From: CAYVXE01 sp964455375
GTDB taxonomy: Bacteria > Zhuqueibacterota > Zhuqueibacteria > Oceanimicrobiales > Oceanimicrobiaceae
Direction of reading: 5' to 3'
DNA: 58,210 bases
Assembly (NCBI GenBank): GCA_964455375.1
Contig: CAYVXE010000015.1
Span: 1 to 58,210, forward strand
Shown: in pieces, positions 16,035 through 24,570 of the stretch
How positions within the stretch are numbered: the stretch's first letter is position 1
How the letters are laid out: every line of letters starts with the position of its first letter
Notes under the pieces: model-generated
The model's database searches: none
Seen by the model: only the letters and a program-made list of their open reading frames with translations
What the model was told of the DNA's origin: nothing
Position numbers and translations under genes: made by a program

Positions 16035-17555
16035 TTAGACGATAAATTGATCGGTAATATCGGTATTTTCTTTCTTCAGAATCACCCGAAATTCGTCAAT
16101 CCTAAAACTGTCATCCCTCAAAACTTCAATTCGAAGACGATACTTCCACATCATTCTTCTTAAATGACTAATAACACCTTCCTGCATATAGTCTGCGAGG
16201 GCACTGTGTACTCTAATAATAATTGACCACTCGCGCCGCTCCGCTTTAAAACGCCGAATCCATCGTTCAATTTTTGTAAGGACTGTATTTTTTGACAGAA
16301 CTCTACCCAAACCGTTGCACATAAAACACGGTTCACTAAAAGCAAACAACAAACTTGGCCGGACACGTTCTCTTGTCATTTCGATTATTCCGAACTCACT
16401 GATTTGTGAAATATTTACTTGTGCCCGATCTTTTCTTAACTCCTTCAGAAATTCGTCACGTAGTTTTTTCTTATTTCTTGCTTCGAGCATATCAATGAAA
16501 TCGATAACGATAATCCCCCCCATATCCCGTAAACGCAGTTGACGGGCAATTTCCCGACATGCTTCAAGATTTACACGTAGAATATTTTCCTCAGGAACTT
16601 TACCACCGATATATTTACCGCTGTTTACGTCAATGGCCACCAGCGCTTCGGTGTGATCAAAAATTAAATAACCCCCATTCGGGGTCCAAACTTTTCTGGA
16701 AAGACTTTTTTCGAATTCGCTTTCAATACCAAAATTATCGAATATCGGTTTTTTACCTTTATATAATTCAACACGCGTAACGAGCTGAGGTGAAACATCT
16801 TTTAAATAACCTGTTATTTCTTTATAGAGCTTTTTGGAATCGAGTCGAACTTTCGTAACGTCTGATGTGAACAGATCTCGTATCACACCTGAAGCCATCG
16901 TGATATCTTTATAAACAAGACTCGGGGAAGTTGCATTTTTTAGTTTTGCTGCAAACTTATCCCATTGTTTAACCAAACTGTCTAAATCTGCCTTTAAGAT
17001 TTTATCATCTTTATTTTGTGCGACTGTTCGTACAATCAATCCAAATCCTGAAGGTTTTAAATCTTTGGCAAACTTTTTTAAATCTTTCTTTTCTTTAAGG
17101 CGTTGAATTTTTTTCGATACGCCAACTAAATCACTATTGGGGACAAGAACCAAAAATCTACCTGGAAACGACAATTCAGTTGTCACCCTCGCACCTTTTC
17201 GACTAATAGGTTCTTTAATGACCTGGACTAATATTTCCTGTCCTTCTTTTGGGATAGGCCTATTCCTTTGGTTCCTCGAGTTCTTACGTGCACCATTTAA
17301 GGAAATAAATTGTTTATAATCTAATAAGACATCTCCAATATCGGAAAAATGCAAAAATGCATCTTGCTCTAACCCGATATCAACAAACGCAGCCTGCATG
17401 CCAACAACGACATTTACGACTTTTCCCAAATATATATCCCCAACCATTCTTTCATATTCCGGCTGCTCAACAAAAAGCTCTACCAATCGACCATTCTCCA
17501 ATAAGGCAATCCTTGTCTCTCCAACAGACGAATTGATAATAATTTCTTTTTTCAT
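16035..17555 (-). CDS. rng: Ribonuclease G / Rne-Rng family endoribonuclease
   Basis: 506 residues, close to RNase G (489) and lacking the long degradosome scaffold of RNase E. The N-terminal S1 domain (about 36-110) has DIYLGKVVNVVVGMQAAFVDIG and HFSDIGD. The catalytic DNase I-like domain carries the two Mg-binding aspartates in ALVAIDVNSGKY and GGIIVIDFIDM. The Zn-link is CFMCNGLG (CxxCxGxG), which holds the dimer. It cuts single-stranded AU-rich RNA, with 5'-end sensing, in rRNA maturation and mRNA decay. Upstream are an inverted repeat (17602-17621) and the terminator of the previous operon, so it probably has its own promoter. Confidence 0.95.
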   Translation of the reverse strand: MKKEIIINSSVGETRIALLENGRLVELFVEQPEYERMVGDIYLGKVVNVVVGMQAAFVDIGLEQDAFLHFSDIGDVLLDYKQFISLNGARKNSRNQRNRPIPKEGQEILVQVIKEPISRKGARVTTELSFPGRFLVLVPNSDLVGVSKKIQRLKEKKDLKKFAKDLKPSGFGLIVRTVAQNKDDKILKADLDSLVKQWDKFAAKLKNATSPSLVYKDITMASGVIRDLFTSDVTKVRLDSKKLYKEITGYLKDVSPQLVTRVELYKGKKPIFDNFGIESEFEKSLSRKVWTPNGGYLIFDHTEALVAIDVNSGKYIGGKVPEENILRVNLEACREIARQLRLRDMGGIIVIDFIDMLEARNKKKLRDEFLKELRKDRAQVNISQISEFGIIEMTRERVRPSLLFAFSEPCFMCNGLGRVLSKNTVLTKIERWIRRFKAERREWSIIIRVHSALADYMQEGVISHLRRMMWKYRLRIEVLRDDSFRIDEFRVILKKENTDITDQFIV

Positions 17556-17601
17556 ATCATTAATTCACATTACTCCTATCCAATAATCCATAAAAACAAT
17601 T

Positions 17602-17621
17602 TTTATTGCAACCGCAATAAA
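17602..17621. repeat. Perfect 8-bp inverted repeat upstream of rng
   Basis: TTTATTGC (17602-17609) and GCAATAAA (17614-17621) flank a 4-base loop, 46 nt upstream of the rng ATG. There is no T-tract. A TTGACA lies at 17640-17635 on the minus strand, but no good -10 follows at 17 bases. The repeat could be an operator or a 5'-UTR hairpin. Confidence 0.5.
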
Positions 17622-17656
17622 ATAACATTGAGATTGTCAAAGAACAAAATTCCCCT

Positions 17657-17684
17657 AAATAAAAAGGGATTATTCATCCCTTTT
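17657..17684 (-). terminator. Intrinsic terminator after the HD gene
   Basis: On the minus strand AAAAGGGAT (17684-17676), loop GAATA, ATCCCTTTT (17670-17662), then TATTT. The perfect 9-bp stem with a T-rich tail lies 53 nt beyond the HD-domain stop. Because the 5' arm is A-rich it would also work for the plus strand. It closes the run glyA-nrdR-tatC-dcd-PHP-MBL-HD. Confidence 0.8.
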
Positions 17685-17737
17685 ATACTAAACATTTATT
17701 ATAGACAAAAAAACAATGACTTGCAAGATTTTTTTTA

Positions 17738-18397
17738 TTAGAGAAGCTTGTTTTCGTTTACAACCAAACTAAACTGTGTCCTGAGGAAATGTGCTGCACG
17801 TTTACAGTATAACATACGATTCAAGAAAATCTCGAAATACTCCATCACAGAAGAGATTTTTTGATCGATGGTTAATCTCAGCGTGATGGTTTTTTTTTCG
17901 GTATTTACATCAAGAATCGATTTGTCCACAGCATAGTTGACTCGGTCGTGAATGTCAAACCGAATCATATCCGGGTTCCGGACTCTGGATCGATGGACAT
18001 CCGATTTATCTGCAATGATCAAGCCCGCAGCAATTCGACTCACAGGTTCCCAACCATCATCGTCATGGTTACCAATAGCGGCCACGATTTGGGTGATTTC
18101 ATGGATGTCCATACCCATATCTCTTAACAACGTATGTGCTAAAACAGCACCCGAATAAGGATGATTGTTACGATTAATGACATTCCCTATATCATGCAAA
18201 TAGCTGGCAATAGCAGAGAGCTCCGCTTCACGATCCGGCACACCTAAATCCTTGAGCATACTATATGCACGCTTTGCTACCAGGCCGCAGTGTCGAGTTC
18301 CATGTTCGGTGTATCCCATCACCGCCAGATATTCATCTGCTCTTTTGATATAAGCCTGTATTTGTGGATCCTGTTTAACTTGTTTGAGTGTTATCAT
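17738..18397 (-). CDS. HD-domain phosphohydrolase-like protein
   Basis: 219 residues from the ATG at 18397 (GGAAGAG just upstream). The HD metal site is complete: HGTRHCGLVAKRA, ASYLHDIGN (the HD pair), NNHPYSGAV and IGNHDDD, then IIADKSDVHRSR. HD proteins of this type hydrolyse phosphate esters of nucleotides in the cytosol; the substrate is unknown. Alternative starts are ATG 18409 and a TTG at 18433 that overlaps the upstream stop by 4 nt (TTGA); I prefer 18397 because relatives, as I recall them, begin with MITL. It is the last gene of its operon. Confidence 0.88.
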   Translation of the reverse strand: MITLKQVKQDPQIQAYIKRADEYLAVMGYTEHGTRHCGLVAKRAYSMLKDLGVPDREAELSAIASYLHDIGNVINRNNHPYSGAVLAHTLLRDMGMDIHEITQIVAAIGNHDDDGWEPVSRIAAGLIIADKSDVHRSRVRNPDMIRFDIHDRVNYAVDKSILDVNTEKKTITLRLTIDQKISSVMEYFEIFLNRMLYCKRAAHFLRTQFSLVVNENKLL

Positions 18398-18429
18398 TTT
18401 CTCTTCCATAAGTTTGTTACACTTTTTAA

Positions 18430-19056
18430 TCAACTCTGCATTAAAAATGGATTTGTTGTTTTTTCAATGCTTATGTTAGTACTCGGCCCATGTCCGGGGA
18501 AAATCTGAAGATTATCTCCAAGCGGAACAAGTTTATGCTTTATTGAATCAATCAAAATATCATAATTTCCTCCCGGCAAATCAGTTCTGCCGATTGACCC
18601 GGCAAACAATACATCACCGACAAAAGCACAATCATTTGTATAAAATGTTACACTACCGGGTGAATGTCCGGGAGTTTCCAAAATGTTAAATTTGATATTT
18701 CCAAATTGAACCGTATCCCCCTCTTGAATATATCGATCAATTTGGGGGATTCCTGAACAGCTCAATCCAAAAGCCGATGCCTGCGCAGGAAGATTTTCCA
18801 ACAGAAATTCATCCTTCTTATTCATCAATGTAGGTACAGGTATTTTCTCTTGCATCACTTTGAGCTCTTTTATGTGGTCAAGGTGGGCGTGCGTTATTAA
18901 AATATATTTTATTTGTAACTGTACCGCAGCAAGCCTTTTCAAAATGCGATCGATCTCATCACCGGGATCGATAATGACACCTTCTTTTGTACTTTTGCAA
19001 CCCACAATATAGCAATTCTCAGCAAAAGCGCCAACCTCTAAACGCTCAACAATCAT
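18430..19056 (-). CDS. MBL-fold metallo-hydrolase (glyoxalase II-like)
   Basis: 208 residues. All metallo-beta-lactamase metal motifs are present: ITHAHLDHIKEL (HxHxDH), GHSPGSVTFY, VGDVLFAGSIGRTDLPGG and FPGHGPSTN. This wording is that of the glyoxalase II-like subgroup, which hydrolyses thioesters such as S-lactoyl conjugates; without glyoxalase I nearby the substrate stays open. It is cytosolic. It sits 27 nt after the PHP gene and abuts or overlaps the HD gene, depending on that start. Confidence 0.9.
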   Translation of the reverse strand: MIVERLEVGAFAENCYIVGCKSTKEGVIIDPGDEIDRILKRLAAVQLQIKYILITHAHLDHIKELKVMQEKIPVPTLMNKKDEFLLENLPAQASAFGLSCSGIPQIDRYIQEGDTVQFGNIKFNILETPGHSPGSVTFYTNDCAFVGDVLFAGSIGRTDLPGGNYDILIDSIKHKLVPLGDNLQIFPGHGPSTNISIEKTTNPFLMQS

Positions 19057-19083
19057 ACCTATCCTCTTTCAAATCAGCAGAAC

Positions 19084-19914
19084 TTATATTCCACTTATTT
19101 CTTTAATTTTTATAACATCAGAGTACGGTATATTATATTTTCCAAGTGCTTCGCTCCCTTTATGCCCTCCATGAAAATCGGAACCACCGGTTTCCACCAG
19201 ATTATTCTCCTCGACTAATTTCCGATAATATTGTGTTGCTTCCTGTGAATGCTTCGGATGGATAACCTCAATTCCCTGAACGCCGTTCTTTATTAATTGT
19301 ATTAAATCGTCATTCTGCAATTGAATACCAGGGTGAGCCACCGAACAGATGCCACCGGCATTTTTTATCAGTCGAATCGCATCATCTATTTTTAATTTGT
19401 ATTTGTCCACATTCGCGGGTTTTCCCGTTCCTAAATATCGATTAAAAGCTTCCTGGAAAGAATAGACAAATTGATCATCTATGAGGACATTGGCTATATG
19501 AGGTCTTCCAACGGTTCCATGTCCAGCTTTTTGCAACACTGCATTAAAAGAAATCGGCATGCCCAATTTTGTAAGTTTCTGAACAATTTTTTCAGCACGC
19601 TTTGTCCTTTCTTCATTGAATAGATTTAACGAAGAGACTAAATCCGCGTTCGTTTCATCAAAACAGTATCCCAATAAATGTAAATCATAATTTCTATAGC
19701 TCACACTAAGTTCAATACCAGAAAGCACTTCCACACCAGCGCTCTTACCAAATTCTTTAGCTTCACTGATTGCCACGACATTATCGTGATCCGTAATAGC
19801 AATGGCTTTCAGACCGAGAGTTTTTACTTTTTCAATGATTTCCTGCGGGGAATGATAACCGTCGGAATAGTTGGTATGAATATGCAGGTCTGCAGATGCT
19901 GAATTATTTGACAT
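19084..19914 (-). CDS. PHP-domain phosphoesterase (TrpH/YciV-like)
   Basis: 276 residues. The PHP motifs are in order: ADLHIHTNYSDG, AITDHDNV, LSGIELSV, GRPHIA, SVAHPG and GGSDFHG, giving a trinuclear metal site. Related enzymes remove 3'-phosphates from pAp-like nucleotides or trim RNA 5' ends (YciV/RNase AM). Length and motifs match this TrpH-type group rather than histidinol phosphatase or a polymerase PHP domain. It starts 2 nt after the dcd stop and is followed by the MBL gene in the same operon. Confidence 0.92.
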   Translation of the reverse strand: MSNNSASADLHIHTNYSDGYHSPQEIIEKVKTLGLKAIAITDHDNVVAISEAKEFGKSAGVEVLSGIELSVSYRNYDLHLLGYCFDETNADLVSSLNLFNEERTKRAEKIVQKLTKLGMPISFNAVLQKAGHGTVGRPHIANVLIDDQFVYSFQEAFNRYLGTGKPANVDKYKLKIDDAIRLIKNAGGICSVAHPGIQLQNDDLIQLIKNGVQGIEVIHPKHSQEATQYYRKLVEENNLVETGGSDFHGGHKGSEALGKYNIPYSDVIKIKEISGI

Positions 19915-19916
19915 AT

Positions 19917-20471
19917 TTATACTTTAGGTAAAGTTACACCTGTTTGCCCCTGGTATTTCCCCTGTTTATCTGCATAAGAAGCCAGGCACGCTTCATCACT
20001 TTCAAAAAACAATAATTGCGCGATTCCTTCATTTGAATATATTTTTGCAGGAAGTGGAGTTGTATTGGAAATTTCCAAGGTAACAAACCCCTCCCATCCG
20101 GGTTCGAGCGGTGTTACATTGGTAATGATCCCACAACGGGCATAGGTGGATTTCCCGACACAAATCGTCATAATCTGTCTTGGAATCTTAAAATACTCTA
20201 CTGTTCTGCCAAGAGCGAAAGAATTTGGCGGGATAACACATATTGGGCCTTTAAAATCCACAAAAGATTGTGGATCAAACAATTTCGGATCCACAGTCGT
20301 GGAGTTCAAGTTGGTAAATATTTTGTATTCATCTGCTATTCTAACATCATACCCGTAAGATGACAAGCCATACGAAATAACATTCTCGCGCATTTGTTTT
20401 TCCACAAATGGTGAAATCATTGCTTTCTCTTTTGCCATTTCCTGTATCCAGCGATCTGCCTTAATTGACAT
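19917..20471 (-). CDS. dcd: dCTP deaminase
   Basis: 184 residues, trimeric dUTPase-fold enzyme that deaminates dCTP to dUTP for thymidylate supply. Diagnostic segments are SSYGYDVRIAD, then VGKSTYARCGI (phosphate contacts Lys/Ser/Arg), then VTPLEPGWEGFVTLEISN (catalytic Glu) and a final KYQGQTGVTLPK. Whether it is mono- or bifunctional (deaminase plus dUTPase) cannot be decided by eye. It lies 23 nt after tatC. The ATG has GGAA about 8 nt upstream. Confidence 0.95.
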   Translation of the reverse strand: MSIKADRWIQEMAKEKAMISPFVEKQMRENVISYGLSSYGYDVRIADEYKIFTNLNSTTVDPKLFDPQSFVDFKGPICVIPPNSFALGRTVEYFKIPRQIMTICVGKSTYARCGIITNVTPLEPGWEGFVTLEISNTTPLPAKIYSNEGIAQLLFFESDEACLASYADKQGKYQGQTGVTLPKV

Positions 20472-20494
20472 CAGTTGTTCCTTCCTTATACCAT

Positions 20495-21295
20495 CTATTC
20501 CGTGGCTTCGGCAACATCAGTTTCGTCCGTGTTTTCCTTCTTAGCCTTTCCTTTTAAAGTGATAGAAGAGACTAAAATACTGATTTCATAAAGTAAAATT
20601 AACGGACCTGCCAAAAATAATTGCGTAAAAATGTCCGGGGGAGTTATTACAGCCGAAAGAATAACCATAATGACAATGCCGTGTCTACGGTAATGTCTTA
20701 AAAAAGCAGGTGTTAATAAGCCTATTGTCGTTAGAAAGAATGCTAATATCGGTAGTTCAAAAATTAAACCAAAAACAAAGATCAACATGGTTACAAACTG
20801 TAAATATTCATTTATTGAAATCGTTGCAACCATATCAGCCGTTTCAAAGCTTAAGAGGAATTTCAAACCGAAACGCAGAACGACAAAATAGCAAAAAAAT
20901 GCTCCTAATAGAAAACAAAGTGTTGAGAAAAAGACCACTAAAGGAACATATTTTTTTTCTTTCTCCATTAACCCCGGAACCACAAACTGCCAGAATTGAT
21001 AGAAAATGACCGGAATAGCAAAGATAATTCCTGCAAAAGCTGACAGTTTAATGCGAATCATAAATCCGCCCGTTGGGGTCAAAAAAATCAGTTTTTGCAC
21101 GTGTCCCTTATCAAGCTGAGCGGCGGCGGTATTATAGGGGTGAATCAGCAGGTTAAGTACTGTGTCCGAAAAAAAATAGACAACTATTGCAGCAGCAACC
21201 ACAACCAAGATTGATTTAATCAAGCGCCACCTTAATTCCTCAAGATGATCTAAAAACGGCATTTCTCTATCAGCGGTGCTCATTTTTGAAAGCAT
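20495..21295 (-). CDS. tatC: Sec-independent protein translocase TatC
   Basis: 266 residues from the ATG at 21295, which has GGAAAGG 7 nt upstream; a GTG at 21358 would add 21 residues that do not fit the family. Six membrane helices are visible, starting after the conserved MPFLDHLEELRWRLI. FYQFWQFVVPGLMEKEKK and ITPPDIFTQL are the family hallmarks for twin-arginine signal binding. The C-terminal tail is charged and Glu-rich. No tatA or tatB is in the window, so TatA must be encoded elsewhere. Confidence 0.96.
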   Translation of the reverse strand: MLSKMSTADREMPFLDHLEELRWRLIKSILVVVAAAIVVYFFSDTVLNLLIHPYNTAAAQLDKGHVQKLIFLTPTGGFMIRIKLSAFAGIIFAIPVIFYQFWQFVVPGLMEKEKKYVPLVVFFSTLCFLLGAFFCYFVVLRFGLKFLLSFETADMVATISINEYLQFVTMLIFVFGLIFELPILAFFLTTIGLLTPAFLRHYRRHGIVIMVILSAVITPPDIFTQLFLAGPLILLYEISILVSSITLKGKAKKENTDETDVAEATE

Positions 21296-21386
21296 ATTTA
21301 AACCTTTCCAACACAAAAAAGCAGATAGCGACAATATTTCCTGCCCATCTATCTGCACCGGTTATAAGAAATCGGTTATATCACTT

Positions 21387-21842
21387 TTATCGAGTACTCT
21401 TTAATTCCTCCAGTTCGCTCAAGAATTCTTCTTTGTCCTGAAAATTACGGTAAACGGAAGCGAAACGAACATAGGCCACATCATCTACCTCTCGCAGGTG
21501 CAACATGACGAACTCACCAATTTTCATAGACGAAATCTCATCCTGAGAGATATCCCGCAACTTCCCCTCGATGCTGCCGACAATTTTGTCAATTTCGGCT
21601 GTTGGGATGGGACGTTTATTGCATGCGATTCGCAGGCTCATCCTGAGTTTTTCCTGATCATAGATTTCTCGTCGCCCATCTGCTTTTACAACCATCAACG
21701 GAGATTCTTCAACGTATTCTTTTGTTGTGAATCTCCGTTCACACCGCAGGCATTCTCTTCTTCTGCGAACGACTCTTCCCTCACTGCTCGCTCGGGAATC
21801 GATAACTTTACTATCTTCGTATTTACAATATGGGCAACGCAT
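21387..21842 (-). CDS. nrdR: Transcriptional repressor NrdR
   Basis: 151 residues, normal length. The N-terminal zinc ribbon has MRCPYCKYEDSKVIDSR and ECLRCERRFTT (CxxC ... CxxC). An ATP-cone follows (about 46-136; KADGRREIYDQEKLRMSL). It senses dATP/ATP and represses ribonucleotide reductase genes through NrdR boxes; no nrd gene is nearby. It is only 5 nt downstream of glyA, an arrangement found in several phyla, and so is co-transcribed with it. Confidence 0.97.
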   Translation of the reverse strand: MRCPYCKYEDSKVIDSRASSEGRVVRRRRECLRCERRFTTKEYVEESPLMVVKADGRREIYDQEKLRMSLRIACNKRPIPTAEIDKIVGSIEGKLRDISQDEISSMKIGEFVMLHLREVDDVAYVRFASVYRNFQDKEEFLSELEELKSTR

Positions 21843-21847
21843 CTTAT

Positions 21848-23137
21848 TTACGAAAAATCATACAGCGGAAATCTTGAACACAAATCTCCAACCTGTGATT
21901 GCACTAATTTCAGCGTCGATTCATTATGAATATCAGAAAGAATTTTATCGATCAGAAATGCAACTTCTTCCATCTCACGCTCCTTCATCCCTCTGGTTGT
22001 TAAAGCAGGCGTACCGATGCGAATGCCGCTGGTAACAAACGGACTTTGATTATCAAACGGCACCATATTTTTATTGACGGTAATTCCCGCTTTTTCAAGA
22101 CATGCCTCGGCCTCTTTCCCGGTTAGGCTTTTATTACGCAGATCCACCAGAAATAAATGTGTGTCTGTACCATTGGATACAATATTATATCCCATATTCA
22201 GCAATTTTCCGGCGAGAGCCTGAGCATTTTTGATGATTTGCGTACAATACACTTTAAAATCGGGTTGTAACGCTTCATGAAAAGCGACCGCCTTAGCCGC
22301 AATAATATGCATCAAAGGGCCACCCTGAAAACCTGGAAAAACATTTGAATCCACAACTTCAGACCAGAGTTTTACACGACCTTTTGGAGTTGAAATACCG
22401 CGGTCATTTTCCCCATTCTTGCCAATCAGTATCATTCCTCCCCGCGGCCCACGGAGAGTTTTATGGGTGGTTGTCGTGACCAGATGACAATGAGACAATG
22501 GGCTCGGGATCAATCCTACAGCCATCAACCCGGCAGGATGAGCAATATCAGATACGAGATAGGCATCGACACTATCGGCAATTTCACGAAATCGGGCATA
22601 GTCAATCTTTCTGGAGTAAGCACTTGCACCCGTAATGATTAATTTTGGTTTTTCCTTTTGCGCAATAGCAGCAACATCATCCATATTAATAGTGCCGGTG
22701 CTTTCCTCCACGCCATAAAAAACAACATTAAATATTCTGCCGGAAAAGTTCACCGGACTGCCATGAGTTAAGTGCCCACCGTGGGCTAAATTCATTCCCA
22801 AAATCTTCTCCCCTGGATCCAGCAGGGAAAAATATGCGGCGAGATTTGCACTGGAACCGGAATGCGGCTGTACGTTAACATGCTCCGCATTAAATAATTT
22901 TTTCGCTCTCTCCCGCGCTAAATCCTCAGCGATATCCACAAATTCGCATCCGCCATAATAGCGTTTATGCGGATATCCTTCAGCGTATTTATTGGTCATC
23001 ACCTGACCAGCGGCTTCCAGTACAGCGCGGCTAACAAAATTTTCAGATGCTATTAATTCCAGCTTCGTATTTTGGCGTTCAATCTCGTCTGCTATCGCCT
23101 TATATATTTCGGGATCAGTACGTTGAATATGCTTCAA
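21848..23137 (-). CDS. glyA: Serine hydroxymethyltransferase
   Basis: 429 residues. It is a PLP enzyme that interconverts serine and glycine and loads one-carbon units on tetrahydrofolate. The PLP lysine is in LVTTTTHKTLRGPRGG; YAEGYPHKRYYGGCEFVD and NVQPHSGSSANLAAY are the usual signatures. The apparent start is TTG at 23137 with AGGA 6 nt upstream; no in-frame ATG fits. It is 36 nt after the TPR gene and 5 nt before nrdR. It supplies one-carbon units for thymidylate, fitting the neighbouring dcd. Confidence 0.97.
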   Translation of the reverse strand: MKHIQRTDPEIYKAIADEIERQNTKLELIASENFVSRAVLEAAGQVMTNKYAEGYPHKRYYGGCEFVDIAEDLARERAKKLFNAEHVNVQPHSGSSANLAAYFSLLDPGEKILGMNLAHGGHLTHGSPVNFSGRIFNVVFYGVEESTGTINMDDVAAIAQKEKPKLIITGASAYSRKIDYARFREIADSVDAYLVSDIAHPAGLMAVGLIPSPLSHCHLVTTTTHKTLRGPRGGMILIGKNGENDRGISTPKGRVKLWSEVVDSNVFPGFQGGPLMHIIAAKAVAFHEALQPDFKVYCTQIIKNAQALAGKLLNMGYNIVSNGTDTHLFLVDLRNKSLTGKEAEACLEKAGITVNKNMVPFDNQSPFVTSGIRIGTPALTTRGMKEREMEEVAFLIDKILSDIHNESTLKLVQSQVGDLCSRFPLYDFS

Positions 23138-23173
23138 TTCATGTCCTATTCAAATAAATTCTCGACGCAAAGA

Positions 23174-24436
23174 TTAATAAATCCAATTGTAACACGTACC
23201 GCTGGCTTTTTTTGTGCTCTTATGCATAAATTTATCTTCACTCGTAGGCAGCACGCCTTCCAAAAAGCTCAGATGTCTTTCTGCTTCCTGCCTGAACTCC
23301 AAATCCTTTAATGCCTTTTTATATTGAGCAGCCGCTAATTCATAAACCAATTTGTCATTAAACTCTACTTTTTCATTTTTTGATTTAACACAATTATCTG
23401 CTGAAGCTTCATAAGCTTCTCCCAGCGCAATCCACCCTAAGCCGAAATTGCGATCGACAGCCAACGCCTTTTTAGCATACGCTCTGGCGCTGGCATAATT
23501 TTTTAACTCTTTATAGCTGCGGCTAATATCACACATCGCTTTTTTATTTTCCGGTTCTATTTTCAAAATTGCTTTATAGGTTTTCAGAGCGTCCCGAGTC
23601 TTTTCCAATCTTTCATACGAAGCACCAATCTTTTCTAACGCGCTCACATCATTCGGAGAAAGGGTCAGATACTTTTGAAACCATTTAATAGCATTTTCAT
23701 ACTCTCCCTGATTGAAATACATATTGCCTAATTCAAAACGAACCTGAGTGTTTTGGGAATCAGTCTTGGCAATCTTTAATTTTGAATCAATGGCCCCCTG
23801 AACGTCGCCAGTGGAGGTAATGAGTGTTGATTGATTTTTCTGAGATTCCAAATCATTCGGATCGAGTTTCAGAACCGTATCGTAGGCAGAAATAGCATCA
23901 TCGATACGGTTTGCCCTAACATATAATGCAGCCAGTTGTTTCCAATCATTCTTGCTGTCGGGCTCTAATTTAACAACGGTTTCATACTGTACAATCGCCT
24001 CGTCAATCTGTTCCCGCTGTGCCTTAAGAAATCCCACCATTCGATGTAAATGAGCATCTTCAGGAAATTTCGTAATCCCCATCTCGAAGACCATCTGAGC
24101 ACTGTCCGGTTCATTTATTTTCAGATAACTATCCCCTAAATACCGATAAACTTTTGGGAAACGCTTGACGGTATCTATTTTCACGAGATGCCAAAAATGT
24201 TTCTTTGCACTGTCGTATTGTTTGTTCTTATAATTTTCCCAGCCAAAACTCCAACTTTTCACTAATTCAAATTGGTATTTTTTTTGGGCCGCTTGCTGGT
24301 CCACTTCACTGCTTTTATTTTTATCTTTTTTCTTTTTTTTCTTGGCACTTAAATCAGTTGCTGCAAAACTAAAAAATAAAAATAAAGCACATAAAAAAAG
24401 ACCACTAAATTTAAACAACCTGTTCATGTTCTTCAC
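23174..24436 (-). CDS. Exported TPR-repeat protein
   Basis: 420 residues. A signal peptide (hydrophobic LFKFSGLFLCALFLFFSF) is followed by a Lys-rich stretch (AKKKKKKDKNKSSE). From about residue 55 to 385 come tandem 34-residue TPR units, recognisable by repeated A-x-Y/F and LxPxN/D ends (KLEPDSKNDWKQLAALY, KLDPNDLESQ, TLSPNDVSALEKIGASYERL, KIEPENKKAMCDISRSY). These form a protein-binding superhelix, here probably periplasmic. No enzyme domain is seen. The start is GTG at 24436 with AGAGGT 7 nt upstream. It follows the beta-barrel gene by 134 nt. Function unknown. Confidence 0.85.
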   Translation of the reverse strand: MKNMNRLFKFSGLFLCALFLFFSFAATDLSAKKKKKKDKNKSSEVDQQAAQKKYQFELVKSWSFGWENYKNKQYDSAKKHFWHLVKIDTVKRFPKVYRYLGDSYLKINEPDSAQMVFEMGITKFPEDAHLHRMVGFLKAQREQIDEAIVQYETVVKLEPDSKNDWKQLAALYVRANRIDDAISAYDTVLKLDPNDLESQKNQSTLITSTGDVQGAIDSKLKIAKTDSQNTQVRFELGNMYFNQGEYENAIKWFQKYLTLSPNDVSALEKIGASYERLEKTRDALKTYKAILKIEPENKKAMCDISRSYKELKNYASARAYAKKALAVDRNFGLGWIALGEAYEASADNCVKSKNEKVEFNDKLVYELAAAQYKKALKDLEFRQEAERHLSFLEGVLPTSEDKFMHKSTKKASGTCYNWIY

Positions 24437-24570
24437 AGAGTTAACCTCTCAAAAAATCAATACAATTAGAAAACTAGATACAGCACAGAAACGTTCGACT
24501 CGTCAGTATAAAACCAATAAAAACTTTATTAATTTTTTGTATAAAATGCAAGTAAATTGTTCAAATTCAT

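Noticed and set aside
21296..21358. 21-residue N-terminal extension of TatC from a GTG
   Set aside because: The ATG at 21295 has GGAAAGG at 7 nt, and TatC proteins begin just before the MPFLDHLEELR motif.
24437..24570. Promoter for the TPR gene
   Set aside because: A TATACT-like -10 is present, but its -35 (TTAATA) is poor and several alternatives overlap; not firm enough to list.
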